A DNA stretch of 64,000 nucleotides, from positions 748,087 to 812,086 of the forward strand of contig NZ_JACHUZ010000013.1 in the NCBI RefSeq assembly GCF_019903425.1, read 5' to 3'. The position numbers were made by a program, and so were the translations under genes. Positions 48,901 through 56,500 of the stretch are shown here, piece by piece. The notes below the pieces were generated by a model. That model was given only the letters and a program-made list of their open reading frames with translations. It made no database searches and had not been told where the DNA came from. Positions within the stretch are counted from its first letter, which is position 1. Every line of letters starts with the position of its first letter. The stretch comes from Vreelandella halophila. GTDB taxonomy: Bacteria; Pseudomonadota; Gammaproteobacteria; Pseudomonadales; Oleiphilaceae.

Positions 48901-51875
48901 CCGACGGAACAGAGTGGACGGATCTGGATGTGGAAAAAGCGTCCGTCACCGTCGGCACCGATAATGCCGACACACTGAGCGGCTATCGCAGCCTGAACGA
49001 AGAAGTGTTCGCAGGCGATGGTAACGATGAGGTCTGGGGCCGTGAAGGGAATGACATCCTTCGTGGCGAGGCCGGTGACGATTATCTCGACGGTGAAAAG
49101 GGGGATGATCGGCTGCTTGGTGGTGTCGGGAGCGACAATCTGGTTGGTCGCGCCGGCGAAGACAGCCTTGAAGGCGGTCTGGGCGACGACAAGTTGCAGG
49201 GCGGTGCTGGGCAAGATTCCTTGCTTGGTGGTTCTGGTGAGGACAGTCTGTTTGGTGGTGAAGGCAATGACCAGATCAACGGCGGTGCTGACAACGACTT
49301 CGTAGAGGCAGGTGGCGGAAACGATGTTGTTGAAGGCGGCGAAGGCGATGACCAGATCAACGGTGGTCTGGGTGACGACACTCTGACTGGTGGTAGCGGA
49401 GACGACAAGTACGTTTTTGCGGCCGGTTCAGGTCATGACACCATCCATAACTCAGGCGGTGGCAAAGATGGTGTTTTCCTTTCAGGGGGAGCCACTGAAG
49501 ATCGCATTAGTTTCACCCGCGAGGGGGACGATCTCGTTCTGCTGATCGACGATGGAGCTGAAGGTAGCCTCCGAGTAGTCAATCACTTCCTGGGTGGAGA
49601 CGATGCCATCGACTGGGTACAGCCAGATGGCGGTAACATGATCCCAACGACCAAGATCAATCAGCGCGTTGCTGCTGGCGAGGCCGGTGGTGATTTTGAT
49701 TCGGTTGTCACGGGTACCAGCTCTGGTGAGGAGTTGGTCGGTGGAGGTAACAGCAACCTGATGGAAGGCCTCGAGGGTGACGATACGCTTTTTGCCATGG
49801 GAGGTGACGACCAGCTGAAAGGTGGAGCAGGTGCTGACCAGCTGTACGGTGGCAATGGTACTGGCTCTGGAAGTGGCAACGACACGCTGATCGGCGGTGG
49901 TGGCAATGACACTCTAGTTGGCGAAGACGGTGACGATTCGCTGGTAGGTGGCGCTGGCAACGACAGTTACTACTACAAAGCCGGGCAAGGAGTCGATGTT
50001 ATCGATAACAGCGGCGGTGGTTCCGATGGCGTGTTCTTTCAGGACGGTCTCGACCGCAACCGCTTGAGCTACCATCAAGATGGAAACGACCTGGTTATCC
50101 TTGTTGACGAAGACCGCGGGCAGCAAGTCCGCGTTACCGATCATTTCCTTGGTGGTGAGAATGCCATCAGCTACATCCAGCCTACCGATGGCGGCAATGC
50201 CATTATGGCGAGCCAATTGCCAGAACTCCTGTCTGCAATGCCGGACGAGGACGGCAGCTCTGGCGGCGAAACGGGTGGTGGTTCTGAAGACGGTGATACC
50301 TCGGGAGGAGATGGCGATACCGGCTCCGGTACAGATCCCGGGACCACGCCGACACCTGAGCTTGGTGGTGACGATGTCCTGACGGGGGGTTCCGGCAATG
50401 ACATTCTGATTGGCGGTGCTGGTGATGACACGCTCAGCGGTGCTCAGGGCAGTGACCGGCTTGAAGGCGGTAGCGGTACTGATACCTATGTCTTTACAGG
50501 CGGTCAGGATGTCATCACAGAAACAAGCGGTGCTGACACACTGCGATTCGGCGCTGGTATCAACTTTGATCAGGTTGCTTCGGATTTGAGGAAGTCTGGT
50601 GATGATCTGATTCTTAGGGTCAATGGTGGTCCGGATCAGGTGACACTGAACGACTTCTTCCTTGGTGGTGGCTCGGTCGTTGAAACCATCGAGTTCGAAA
50701 CGGGCGGTCAGCTGACGTCGGACCAGGTTTTCGGCGCGTTTGGTATGTCGGAACCGACACCGGATTCTAGTTCTTTCCAGGTCACTGAGGGCACCTCCGG
50801 TGATGACAGTGCCTTAGCAGGTGGTGCTGATGCGGATTTGGTTCAAGGATTCGGGGGGGATGATAGCCTCTCAGGTGGTGCTGGCCATGACCAACTGGAA
50901 GGCGGTTTCGGCCACGATAGCCTCAGTGGTGGTGTCGGTGCCGACACCCTGATCGGTGGGCGCGGAAACGACACCTACTTGTTCAGCTCTGGCGACGGGC
51001 AGGATGTTATCGATAACCGGGGCGGTGGTGATGACACCCTTCGTTTTGAGGACATCTCCTTTAACCAGGTGGCTAGTAACCTGACGAAATCCGGCAACAA
51101 CCTGGTGCTTGAGGTTGGCGGGGGATCGGACTTGGTCACCATCCGGGATTTCTTCAATGGTGGTGATCAGTCCATCGACCAAATTGAGTTCGGGCCCGGT
51201 GGCCAGATGTCATCGAGCGAGATCTTTAGTGCTTTCGGTTTGAACAACCCCGATCCTCAGGGCTCGCCAGATGATCAGGATCTGCCTGACCAGCGTGGGT
51301 TTGGCAATCTGGTGAGTGGAACGGCATCTGCCGACAACATTCTGACTTCATCAGATGCTGACTTTGTTGATGGCGGTTCAGGGGATGACGTTATCGGTGC
51401 TGGCCTTGGAGATGACTATCTACTCGGTGGTGATGATTCCGACACCTTTGTCTTCGAAGCGACCAGTGAATTCGGGGATATTATTGGCGACTTCACCGTC
51501 GGGGGCACCGATGACGCTCTGGACATCAATGTTGCGGTCAGTGGTTCTGGCTTCAATACCGAAACCGCTGCTTCAGCCCTGGACTTTGGAACCAATGGCG
51601 TTAACGTTATCCAGTCGGATAGCGCGAGTGTCGGAAGCACCATGTCCGCTACTGAGGTGGCAACCGCCGCTATTAGTGGCTTCGGCAACATTGATGCTGA
51701 TGAAGACTCCTATGTCGCCCTGACGGCCGACACTGATGCTGCTAGCCGGGTTGAGATTTACCAGATGACCGCGAACGCCGCCGGCGATGATATCGCAAGC
51801 GTTAACCAAGTGGTTACCCTGACCGGCGTGGTGGCGGATGACATCACTGCGGCCGATTTCGACGGTTTTTCCTAA
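42936..51875 (+). CDS. Giant RTX protein with FrpC-like self-processing module
   Basis: This 2979-residue protein is likely exported by a type I system. Residues 1-218 are helical and charged (coiled-coil prone). Residues 219-265 are an Asp/Glu then Gly/Ser linker. At 270-271 the sequence RDPLVLDLDVDGIE begins a module like the FrpC/ApxIVA self-processing module, with an Asp-Pro bond at the cleavage position and a GFLALDRNEDG calcium-loop region. From about residue 706 there are dozens of GGxGxDxLx calcium-binding nonapeptides broken by spacer domains of the HCBP-related type (QSYFNGDANGGYALDAIEFA). The last 130 residues (FGDIIGDFTVGG, then TGVVADDITAADFDGFS) resemble type I secretion tails. 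No exporter genes are nearby. I chose ATG 42936 over an upstream TTG. Confidence 0.88.
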   Translation: MSDMDLKKTKLEFIQKEQQILDLSNNVIALNEVYQNAGLSGSPASAGLRNIAVSSAKVISKRSDELGDAAPDMGFEVGSALEPFMAESPEAQSLAAEALERNIATYKRLEKERQELENEIEESEQEPSLDYLNEGNEIYEDLREDLGNYREVVEEKNKLLDRVKEAEDSANGEETEQLPSEYQDWQNRITELDQREIVALQEVEGAIDDYNKHLEEADDEADDEADDEGGDEGGGGSGGGSGGGSGGAGGGAGGSAGSGSSGSGRTIPRDPLVLDLDVDGIEMTSLEGSNAYFDLNGNGFATHTSWLSGDDGFLALDRNEDGTINDISELFGSPERTGYEELGELDSNVDGVIDANDERFADLKIWQDSSGDGESQDNELNSLMDAGIASISLRHVDVAGQAGADAQVARKGTFTWADGTQGVAAETSGIAADVLFGFNPTFTRYVGDVPIDSDALAVANIKGYGQMPDLHQAMSLDSEFKAHVLDLFGAASSESLTEGLENLLVKWANVEGITIEEIDPEHRLNIDSETGLVNFRTAGESFSVEQLGVIKKYAGMEVLRLGDGQWREDGELVTTGGYYRQAYNELSRNLLAKFAVANGLLEDIAPELTYDPATDLLTTTNDIDAQVFDDALVDIAASLGDEEAITEQWLMVTALLEIDPSASADLSESIDQFVSSFGEFESLLPAFKSEVFQYLDIDSNIGSSSSDTIYGRDVNDVIFGFEGNDVLYGSDGNDTINGGNGNDRLNGQGGNDTLSGNAGDDRLNGQDGNDMLRGNAGDDRLYGNAGDDSLKGGDGQDYLYGGNGNDTLQGGSGANDYLSGDAGDDTYLFSAGDGNTTIDNWDAGDDRNDVLRVLEGISPGDVRATRSGTDLKLTVASTDEVITVQSYFNGDANGGYALDAIEFADGTVWDIDTVKDLVQQSTEGADQLYGYSETDTLSGAGGDDRIYGATGGDVLNGGTGDDRIEGQEGNDVVSGDAGSDRLYGGNGNDTLQGGSGANDYLSGDSGDDTYLFSAGDGNTTIDNWDAGDDRNDVLRVLEGISPGDVRATRSGTDLKLTVASTDEVITVQSYFNGDANGGYALDAIEFADGTVWDIDTVKDLVQQSTEGADQLYGYSETDTLSGAGGDDRIYGAPGGDVLNGGTGDDRIEGQEGNDVVSGDAGSDRLYGGNGADELSGGKGDDDLRGGQGDDVYRFSKGGGADSIYDASGQDRIEFIDVNSTEVVIRREGDHVRIAIPSSDDSVLIEHQFNSTEINTQSTSLETVEFADGVTWSFGDLMAEAIEGTESDDVIDGFSSDETINGGAGVDDIHGYEGADSISGGTGNDELDGGEGQDQLDGGIGDDELRGGVGADSLQGGEGTDNLYGDDGADVLSGGTGDDHLLGGGGDDVYRFSQGDGTGSIDDASGQDRLEFTDVNSTEVVVRREGDHLRITIPVSGDSVLVENQFDDTDTNVQTTSLETVEFADGVTWSFDDLMGEAIEGTESDDVIDGFRSDETINGGAGVDDIHGYEGADSISGGTGNDELDGGEGQDQLDGGIGDDELRGGVGADSLQGGEGTDNLYGDDGADVLSGGTGDDHLLGGGGDDVYRFSQGDGTGSIDDASGQDRLEFTDVNSTEVVVRREGDHLRITIPASGDSVLFENQFDDTDTNVQTTSLETVEFADGVTWSFDDLMGEAIEGTESDDVIDGFSSDETINGGAGADDIHGYEGADSISGDTGNDELDGGKGQDELFGGAGEDSLQGGAESDVLHGDADLDTLQGGSGADVLHGGSGEDELFGNSGVDTLNGGADADILHGGSGDDILNGDAGNDVLHGESGTDTLSGGDGNDKLYGKGNLSGDTGDDIIEGRGVLDGGAGKDELTGQGSDSLIGGSGDDVLIANTGVSQETSNTLEGGTGADQLFGSYGNDTYRFNLGDGQDTLIETPEGEAYSNVSPSQDTLEFGPGISAQDLSFVRSGKELQINHANGTDSIRIKYWFQEPNDHYKVNRFVFTDGTEWTDLDVEKASVTVGTDNADTLSGYRSLNEEVFAGDGNDEVWGREGNDILRGEAGDDYLDGEKGDDRLLGGVGSDNLVGRAGEDSLEGGLGDDKLQGGAGQDSLLGGSGEDSLFGGEGNDQINGGADNDFVEAGGGNDVVEGGEGDDQINGGLGDDTLTGGSGDDKYVFAAGSGHDTIHNSGGGKDGVFLSGGATEDRISFTREGDDLVLLIDDGAEGSLRVVNHFLGGDDAIDWVQPDGGNMIPTTKINQRVAAGEAGGDFDSVVTGTSSGEELVGGGNSNLMEGLEGDDTLFAMGGDDQLKGGAGADQLYGGNGTGSGSGNDTLIGGGGNDTLVGEDGDDSLVGGAGNDSYYYKAGQGVDVIDNSGGGSDGVFFQDGLDRNRLSYHQDGNDLVILVDEDRGQQVRVTDHFLGGENAISYIQPTDGGNAIMASQLPELLSAMPDEDGSSGGETGGGSEDGDTSGGDGDTGSGTDPGTTPTPELGGDDVLTGGSGNDILIGGAGDDTLSGAQGSDRLEGGSGTDTYVFTGGQDVITETSGADTLRFGAGINFDQVASDLRKSGDDLILRVNGGPDQVTLNDFFLGGGSVVETIEFETGGQLTSDQVFGAFGMSEPTPDSSSFQVTEGTSGDDSALAGGADADLVQGFGGDDSLSGGAGHDQLEGGFGHDSLSGGVGADTLIGGRGNDTYLFSSGDGQDVIDNRGGGDDTLRFEDISFNQVASNLTKSGNNLVLEVGGGSDLVTIRDFFNGGDQSIDQIEFGPGGQMSSSEIFSAFGLNNPDPQGSPDDQDLPDQRGFGNLVSGTASADNILTSSDADFVDGGSGDDVIGAGLGDDYLLGGDDSDTFVFEATSEFGDIIGDFTVGGTDDALDINVAVSGSGFNTETAASALDFGTNGVNVIQSDSASVGSTMSATEVATAAISGFGNIDADEDSYVALTADTDAASRVEIYQMTANAAGDDIASVNQVVTLTGVVADDITAADFDGFS
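43743..43748 (+). other. Asp270-Pro271 codons, putative autoprocessing site
   Basis: GAC CCG encodes the Asp-Pro pair that opens the LVLDLDVDGIE module. In FrpC of Neisseria and ApxIVA of Actinobacillus, calcium triggers cleavage of this bond, and the freed aspartate can cross-link to a lysine. Here it would separate the N-terminal 270 residues from the RTX body. Confidence 0.6.
45331..46440 (+). repeat. Tandem 549-bp duplication inside the RTX gene
   Basis: Two copies (45331-45879 and 45880 to about 46440) are nearly identical base for base. Each encodes 183 residues: RTX nonapeptides, then a spacer domain with SAGDGNTTIDNWDAGDDRND and QSYFNGDANGGYALDAIEFA. The scarcity of even silent changes points to a recent duplication or gene conversion. 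Confidence 0.9.
46780..48115 (+). repeat. Tandem 591-bp repeats inside the RTX gene
   Basis: Two full copies (46780-47370 and 47371-47961) and a partial third (47962 to about 48115) have near-identical DNA. Each encodes 197 residues starting GTESDDVIDGF and ending in the spacer VEFADGVTWSFDDLMGEAIE. A more diverged relative of the spacer half precedes them at about 46480-46780. Confidence 0.9.
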
Positions 51876-51957
51876 ACCAGGAAGGGAACTTTCCCTTGAG
51901 TAAAAGGTGAATGGCTTAGCCCATTAACCTCTCCGATACTTGAATCGGGGAAACCTG

Positions 51958-51990
51958 AAACGCCCCACTGCATCTGCGGTGGGGCGTTTT
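51958..51990 (+). terminator. Rho-independent terminator of the RTX gene
   Basis: Arms CGCCCCAC and GTGGGGCG form a strong stem around a ten-base loop, followed by a run of T and preceded by A. It lies about 85 bases after the RTX stop codon. Confidence 0.9.
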
Positions 51991-52149
51991 AATTGGTCAC
52001 TAACACGGGCAGCCGGAGAGGGGTAAGCGGTCCACAAACCCCATCTTGCCGGCCTGAGCCGGATTCGCCAGACTTTTCAACGGAGCTCCTGCCCCCTATG
52101 AATCGCACGGTGGTGTCGGTGTCCGCTGAGGAAGGCATCTCACAAAGAG

Positions 52150-52307
52150 ACTCAGCGCCAGCAAAAGCAGAGCAAGAAAAAGATCCATAAGCTGGAGTCG
52201 GAGCTGCGGCGCAAGGACAAGGCCCTGCCGAGACCACCTCGCTTCTGGTGCTGTCAAAAAAGCTCGAAGCCTTGTACGCCAGCGACCGGGACGACGAGGA
52301 CAGCTGA
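52150..52307 (+). pseudogene. IS3-family orfA C-terminal fragment
   Basis: The first frame reads KKKIHKLESELRRKDKAL and, after a one-base loss, the next reads AETTSLLVLSKKLEALYASD to a stop. The intact orfA at 54983-55483 has the same wording (KKLESELRRKDKALAETAALL), so this is a broken relative. The N-terminal half is missing. Confidence 0.75.
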
Positions 52308-52312
52308 CTCCG

Positions 52313-53364
52313 TTGACCGAACGTGCAAGGCTGATTGAGTACTTTGATGAAGCGGTTGCCGCTGGTGCGCCGCGCTACAAGGTGGCGCAGCTGATGGCGC
52401 TCAGCGAGCGCACGATCAAGCGCTGGCGCGAGGGGGACCGCGTGGCGGCGGATCGGCGCCCGGACTCGCAGCCCGCGCCACAGCCTCATCAACTCACGCC
52501 AGAGGAAGAACAGGCAATGTTCGATACCTGCAACCTGAGCGAATTCCGCAGTCTGCCGCCGTCGCAGATCGTGCCGGCGTTGGCCGATAAGGGCATCTAC
52601 ATCGCCTCCGAGTCCTCGTTTTATCGGGTTCTGAAAAAGCATCGACAGCTCAGCCATCGAGGGCGGAGCCAACCGCCGCGCCAGGTGCCGGAACCGACCA
52701 GCTTTACCGCGACTGGGCCCAACTAGGTCTACAGCTGGGACATCAGCTACTGCCCATCCAACGTGAAGGGACTGTTCTGGTACCTGTACCTGATCCTGGA
52801 TGTCTACAGCCGCAAAATCGTTGCCTGGGAGGTCATGACACGGAATCCGGCGAGCACGCCCGAACGCTGGTTGAGCGGGCGCTGATCCGTGAAGGCTGCT
52901 GGGACAACCCGCCCGTGCTGCACTCGGACAACGGCGCGCCCATGACCTCCTACACGCTGAAATCCCGACTGGCGGAGCTGGGCATGGCCATGTCCTACAG
53001 CCGGCCCCGGGTGAGCAACGACAATCCATACTCGGAATCGCTGTTCCGCACCGTCAAATACTGCCCGAAGTGGCCACCCAAGGGCTTCAAGTCGCTGGAG
53101 GCAGTTCGCCAGTGGATGCTGCTGTTCGAGCATGCCTACAACGAACAGCACCTGCACAGTGGCATCAACTTCGTGACGCCGGGCGCCCGCCACCGCGGCG
53201 AAGACCAGCACCAGCTGGCTTACCGAAAGGCGGTCTATGAGCAGGCCAAACGCAATAACCCGAAGCGTTGGTCCGGTGAAACCCGGAACTGGAAAGCCGC
53301 CGGCGCTGTTCCACTCAATCCGGGCAAGCGTCAGGAAGTCGAGCGGAACCAATGCGCGGCTTAG
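52313..53364 (+). pseudogene. Broken IS3-family orfB transposase
   Basis: The gene is almost full length but has an in-frame TAG at 52724-52726 (before VYSWDISYCPSNVKGLFWYL) and a frameshift near 52830. After the shift the frame continues HDTESGEHARTLVERALIRE, LHSDNGAPM and YSESLFRTVKYC, which carry the later catalytic Asp and Glu of the DDE core. Overall layout is that of the intact orfB at 53940-54986, at moderate identity. The right-end sequence follows at about 53370-53398. Confidence 0.88.
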
Positions 53365-53411
53365 AACAAACTTTTTGGACAACTGGGTTGAAAACTACCG
53401 GGCTAGCCGCA

Positions 53412-53767
53412 GCGGTGTTTGGCCGATGCCGGCTATCGAAAGGAACAGGACTTTCAGTTTCTGGAGAGCAAAGCCATTGACGGCTATATCTCGTTACGCA
53501 GAGAAGGGAAAAAGACCGGACAGATAGACACCGATCAGTATCCGGCAACGGCCCGCCCGGATGGCACAAAAACTGGCCACGGAATAGGGGCGAGAAGACT
53601 ACGCCCAGCGAAAACACCTGGTCGAGGCGGTCAACGGCTGGATCAAACATGTTCTGAGCTTTCGCCAGTTCAGCCTGCGGGGCTTGAATGCCGTACAAGG
53701 CGAGTGGGGTCTGGTATGTCTGGCGCTGAATCTCCGGCGTATGAGCTCCCGGATGAGCCTGGCGTAG
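53412..53767 (+). pseudogene. IS1182-like transposase C-terminal fragment
   Basis: The first frame reads LADAGYRKEQDFQFLESKAI, and another reads EDYAQRKHLVEAVNGWIKHV then FRQFSLRGLNAVQGEWGLVC and LALNLRRM to a stop. This is the end of an IS1182/IS4-like DDE transposase. At least one frameshift, an internal stop and a missing front mark it as dead. Confidence 0.7.
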
Positions 53768-53939
53768 GCCGGATGAGCGAGCGCTGGTGTGGCCCAGCTC
53801 AGGGACCATATTAGCTCACAAACTCAGCGCACCCGGCTGAAAATCGATGTCTTAACCCAACAAACGTTGCTCGAAGCAATTGCGGCTGGACGCTGCCGGT
53901 GTCTGTCAACGTAGATGTCGCGTTTAAGTCATCAGCTCT

Positions 53940-54986
53940 TTAACAATTGACCGCCGTTTCCGGATTCAGAGTCACTGATTCCGGCAAGCTGAGTTTTCGA
54001 ATATCACCGGACCAGCGGCGCGGGTTTTCAGCTTTCGCAGCCTCGATAACCCGTTGACGCTGGAACAGGATCTGGTCAGCTTCGCCGTTATGGCGCTGCT
54101 GTGGTGTCACGTAATTCAGGGCGCTGTGGCGATGCTCGGTGTTGTACCAACGCACGAACGCCAACACCCAGTCCCGGGCCTGTTCGATTGTTGTGAAGCC
54201 GTTTGTCGGAAACCCCGGGCGGAACTTCAGCGTTTTGAACAGCGACTCCGAGTAGGCATTGTCATTGCTCACTCTGGGGCGGCTTTTCGAGGGCGTAATG
54301 CCCAAGTCGTACAGTTTCTCCAGGAAGGTCGACGCCTTCATGGGGCTGCCATTGTCCGAGTGCAGCACCAGTGGTTTGTCCTTCGTTGCCAGATGCTCAC
54401 GCCAGTACGCCTTTTCGATGAACTCACTGGCCAGCTCTCCGGTTTCGCTGTCGTAGACCTCATGGCCAACGATCTTGCGGCTGTACACATCCAGCATCAG
54501 GTACAGGTAGAACCAGGTGCCTCTGGCCGGGCCCGGTAACCATGAGATATCCCACGACCACAGTTGGTTTGGTTGTGTCGCCTTGTGTGTGGTCGCTTGG
54601 CGCCTGCTCTCAGGTGCTTTCTGTCGGCCTCTGGGGTGCACCTGATCGTACTCACGCAGAACCCGATAGAACGTTGACTCCGAGGCCAGGTAGCGTCCCT
54701 GATCCAGCTGATCGGCCACGATAAACGCCGGCGGGCAGCTTCGATATTCTTTCTGATTGCACAGCGATACCACGGCCTGGCGCTCCTGGTTCGTCAGTTT
54801 ATTGCTCGGCGCCGCTCTGGGCACCAATGGCCTCTGGTCCGCTTTGACACCCTTGTCAGTCGTCCAGCGCTGATAAGTGCGTACAGTCAGGTTCAGCAAG
54901 GCACAAGCCTTCTCCAGCCGGGCTCCGCTACTCTGCGCTTGTTCAATCAGAGTAATGGCCTGCTGGCGATCCGGGAGGCTGGTCAT
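53940..54986 (-). CDS. IS3-family transposase OrfB
   Basis: This 348-residue DDE integrase-core transposase has the catalytic region WSWDISWLPGPARGTWFYLY (first Asp), LHSDNGSPMKAS (second Asp) and YSESLFKTLKFRPGF (Glu). It is full length with no stops. Its start overlaps the orfA stop (ATGA), suggesting coupling by reinitiation instead of, or beside, the usual -1 frameshift of IS3. Confidence 0.94.
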   Translation of the reverse strand: MTSLPDRQQAITLIEQAQSSGARLEKACALLNLTVRTYQRWTTDKGVKADQRPLVPRAAPSNKLTNQERQAVVSLCNQKEYRSCPPAFIVADQLDQGRYLASESTFYRVLREYDQVHPRGRQKAPESRRQATTHKATQPNQLWSWDISWLPGPARGTWFYLYLMLDVYSRKIVGHEVYDSETGELASEFIEKAYWREHLATKDKPLVLHSDNGSPMKASTFLEKLYDLGITPSKSRPRVSNDNAYSESLFKTLKFRPGFPTNGFTTIEQARDWVLAFVRWYNTEHRHSALNYVTPQQRHNGEADQILFQRQRVIEAAKAENPRRWSGDIRKLSLPESVTLNPETAVNC

Positions 54987-55483
54987 TCGTCCTCGTCTTT
55001 GGGGCCCCAGATCGCCTCGGCTTTTTTTGACAGCGTCAGCAGAGCCGCCGTTTCCGCAAGCGCCTTGTCCTTGCGTCGCAATTCCGACTCAAGTTTTTTG
55101 GTTCGTTTCTTCTCGGCTTTGGTCGCTTGCCGGTTCCTTTTGGCCTGCTCATCAGACTGGGCATTAGCCCCCGCACAGGCGGCTTTCCAGGCCTCGATCT
55201 GCTCCGGGTACAGACCGTGTTTGCGGCAATATTCACCGAGCTCCGCCTCCGTCATTGGGGCGGTCTCCAGCACAATGCGGAACTTCTCTTCGCTACTCCA
55301 CTTCTCGGGGGTGGCTGAGTTCGATGGCAAAACGGCACCTTGCTCTCTGGCGGCTTTACGCCAATTGTACAAGGTTACCGTACTGATGCCTTCCTGGCTG
55401 GCCAACTCGGCCACAGTCAAGCTGCGCGGTGGCGCCATCTTCTGGAGGATGGCTTCCTTACGTTCCGGTGAATAATGGGGCAT
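54983..55483 (-). CDS. IS3-family OrfA (helix-turn-helix protein)
   Basis: This 166-residue protein starts with a helix-turn-helix (PHYSPERKEAILQKMAPP, then SLTVAELASQEGISTVTLYNW). A leucine-zipper-like charged stretch ending KLESELRRKDKALAETAALL follows. OrfA binds the element ends and regulates OrfB. It is longer than average orfA (about 100) but similar to related two-gene IS3 elements. Confidence 0.92.
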   Translation of the reverse strand: MPHYSPERKEAILQKMAPPRSLTVAELASQEGISTVTLYNWRKAAREQGAVLPSNSATPEKWSSEEKFRIVLETAPMTEAELGEYCRKHGLYPEQIEAWKAACAGANAQSDEQAKRNRQATKAEKKRTKKLESELRRKDKALAETAALLTLSKKAEAIWGPKDEDE

Positions 55484-55712
55484 GGTTGTCCTCTGAAATC
55501 ATCAGGCGACAACTACCTTGACGCATAGGGCTGCCCCGTTCCGACAAAAACGGGGCCCAAAAGCTTCTACCGCGCAGACTCCTAGGTAATCGTTTGAATT
55601 TCCGGTTTCACGCATCCTATGGGACTGTATGGATTCAGCGGTCTCGCGGGGTGGGGAAGGGTAACGCTGCCCTGCGCTCAGTGTGGCCACAAGGTTCTGG
55701 CGCCACACACGA

Positions 55713-55741
55713 TTGACACCAGCGGTCCACGGTGGTTCCCT
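55713..55741 (+). promoter_or_regulatory. Candidate promoter of the tRNA-Gly gene
   Basis: A perfect -35 hexamer TTGACA (55713-55718) lies 17 bases before TTCCCT at the -10 position, which itself matches poorly. The distance to the tRNA (about 10 bases) and the GC-rich stretch between fit a stable-RNA promoter. Confidence 0.4.
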
Positions 55742-55751
55742 GTCCACGTTC

Positions 55752-55827
55752 GCGGGCGTAGCTCAGTTGGTAGAGCATCAGCTTCCCAAGCTGAAAGTCG
55801 CGAGTTCGAGCCTCGTCGCCCGCTCCA
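55752..55827 (+). tRNA. glyU: tRNA-Gly (anticodon CCC)
   Basis: The 76-base gene folds as a cloverleaf: acceptor GCGGGCG pairing with CGCCCGC, D-arm GCTC/GAGC, anticodon arm TCAGC-TTCCCAA-GCTGA giving anticodon CCC, and T-arm GCGAG-TTCGAGC-CTCGT. Discriminator T and CCA are encoded. It reads GGG codons. The layout matches E. coli glyU. Confidence 0.96.
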
Positions 55828-55840
55828 GTTTCCCTTCCCG

Positions 55841-55858
55841 CCCTCTAGAAGAGGGTTT
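55841..55858. terminator. Short hairpin between tRNA-Gly and the TetR gene
   Basis: CCCTCT and AGAGGG pair around a three-base loop and are followed by TTT. It overlaps the stop codon of the convergent TetR gene and may end transcription in both directions. The stem is short. Confidence 0.45.
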
Positions 55859-56459
55859 CCAGTACCGAACGCATCTCGTTAGCAAGTGACTCGTGGTTTC
55901 TCGGTGTGCCTGTCACCTGGTTCTGCATCTGGTAGCGGAAGACGCCGTCGATGAGCGCGTAGCCGAGTTCGCCCACGCCGGGCCGGGCTGAGCCGGTCTT
56001 TTCGGCGGCGGTTTCAATAACGGCCATGAGTGAGGCTTCAATGTCGGCGACCACCGGTCGGAAGGCTGGGTCGAACATGGCCTGGCCGCGGATGTCGTAC
56101 CAGAGGCGATGGGTGGAGGCGTCCTCGATGATGGAGGTCGCCAGCGCGTTGGCGAGCGCGTTGATGACCGGTTCCCGGCCGCTGGCGTCGCTGAGCGCCT
56201 CTTCCAGCCCCGAGATGAACGCGGCCTTGTAGAGCGACACGCAGTGCAGGATGAGCTGGGTCCGGTCCTCGAAGTAGTAGTGCAGCATGCCCAGCGAGAG
56301 GTCCGCCCTGGCGGCGATGTCGCGCAGGCTGGTGTTGGCATACCCCAGCTCCTGGAGCGCCTGCATGGCACTGCGCGCGATCCGGTCCTTCTTCTTCTGG
56401 CGCTTGCGCGTCTTGCGGTCCGCGCGTGCCTGCAGTTTGTCGGGGGCAACCGTGCTCAT
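55845..56459 (-). CDS. TetR family regulator of the alcohol/aldehyde dehydrogenase operon
   Basis: This 204-residue protein has an N-terminal helix-turn-helix (ALQELGYANTSLRDIAARAD, then LSLGMLHYYFEDRTQLI) and a helical ligand domain. The recognition-helix wording resembles BetI, but the neighbours are not the choline pathway pair. It is the last gene of an operon with an aldehyde dehydrogenase and a GMC alcohol dehydrogenase and probably represses it. A palindrome upstream of the operon (59931-59942) is a candidate operator. Confidence 0.85.
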   Translation of the reverse strand: MSTVAPDKLQARADRKTRKRQKKKDRIARSAMQALQELGYANTSLRDIAARADLSLGMLHYYFEDRTQLILHCVSLYKAAFISGLEEALSDASGREPVINALANALATSIIEDASTHRLWYDIRGQAMFDPAFRPVVADIEASLMAVIETAAEKTGSARPGVGELGYALIDGVFRYQMQNQVTGTPRNHESLANEMRSVLETLF

Positions 56460-56500
56460 GCGTACTACCTCGTCTGACCATCCACGTGGAGCGCGGAACC

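Larger units (their letters stand above)
53904..55523 (-). mobile_element. Apparently intact IS3-family insertion sequence
   Basis: Imperfect terminal inverted repeats bound two transposase genes. The left end at 53904 reads TGTCAACGTAGATGTCGC, and the right end at 55523 reads CGTCAAGGTAGTTGTCGC on the other strand, with three mismatches in 18. Total length is about 1.62 kb, normal for IS3. Clear target duplications were not seen, so exact ends are uncertain by a few bases. Confidence 0.82.

Noticed and set aside
46347-50431. Open frames on the minus strand across the RTX gene
   Set aside because: They mirror the Gly/Asp-rich repeats of the RTX frame and repeat with the same period, so they are shadows.
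55752-55827. tRNA-Gly as the attachment site of a genomic island to its left
   Set aside because: The accessory zone lies at the 5' side of the tRNA, no integrase is present, and no repeat of the tRNA 3' end was seen at the far side.
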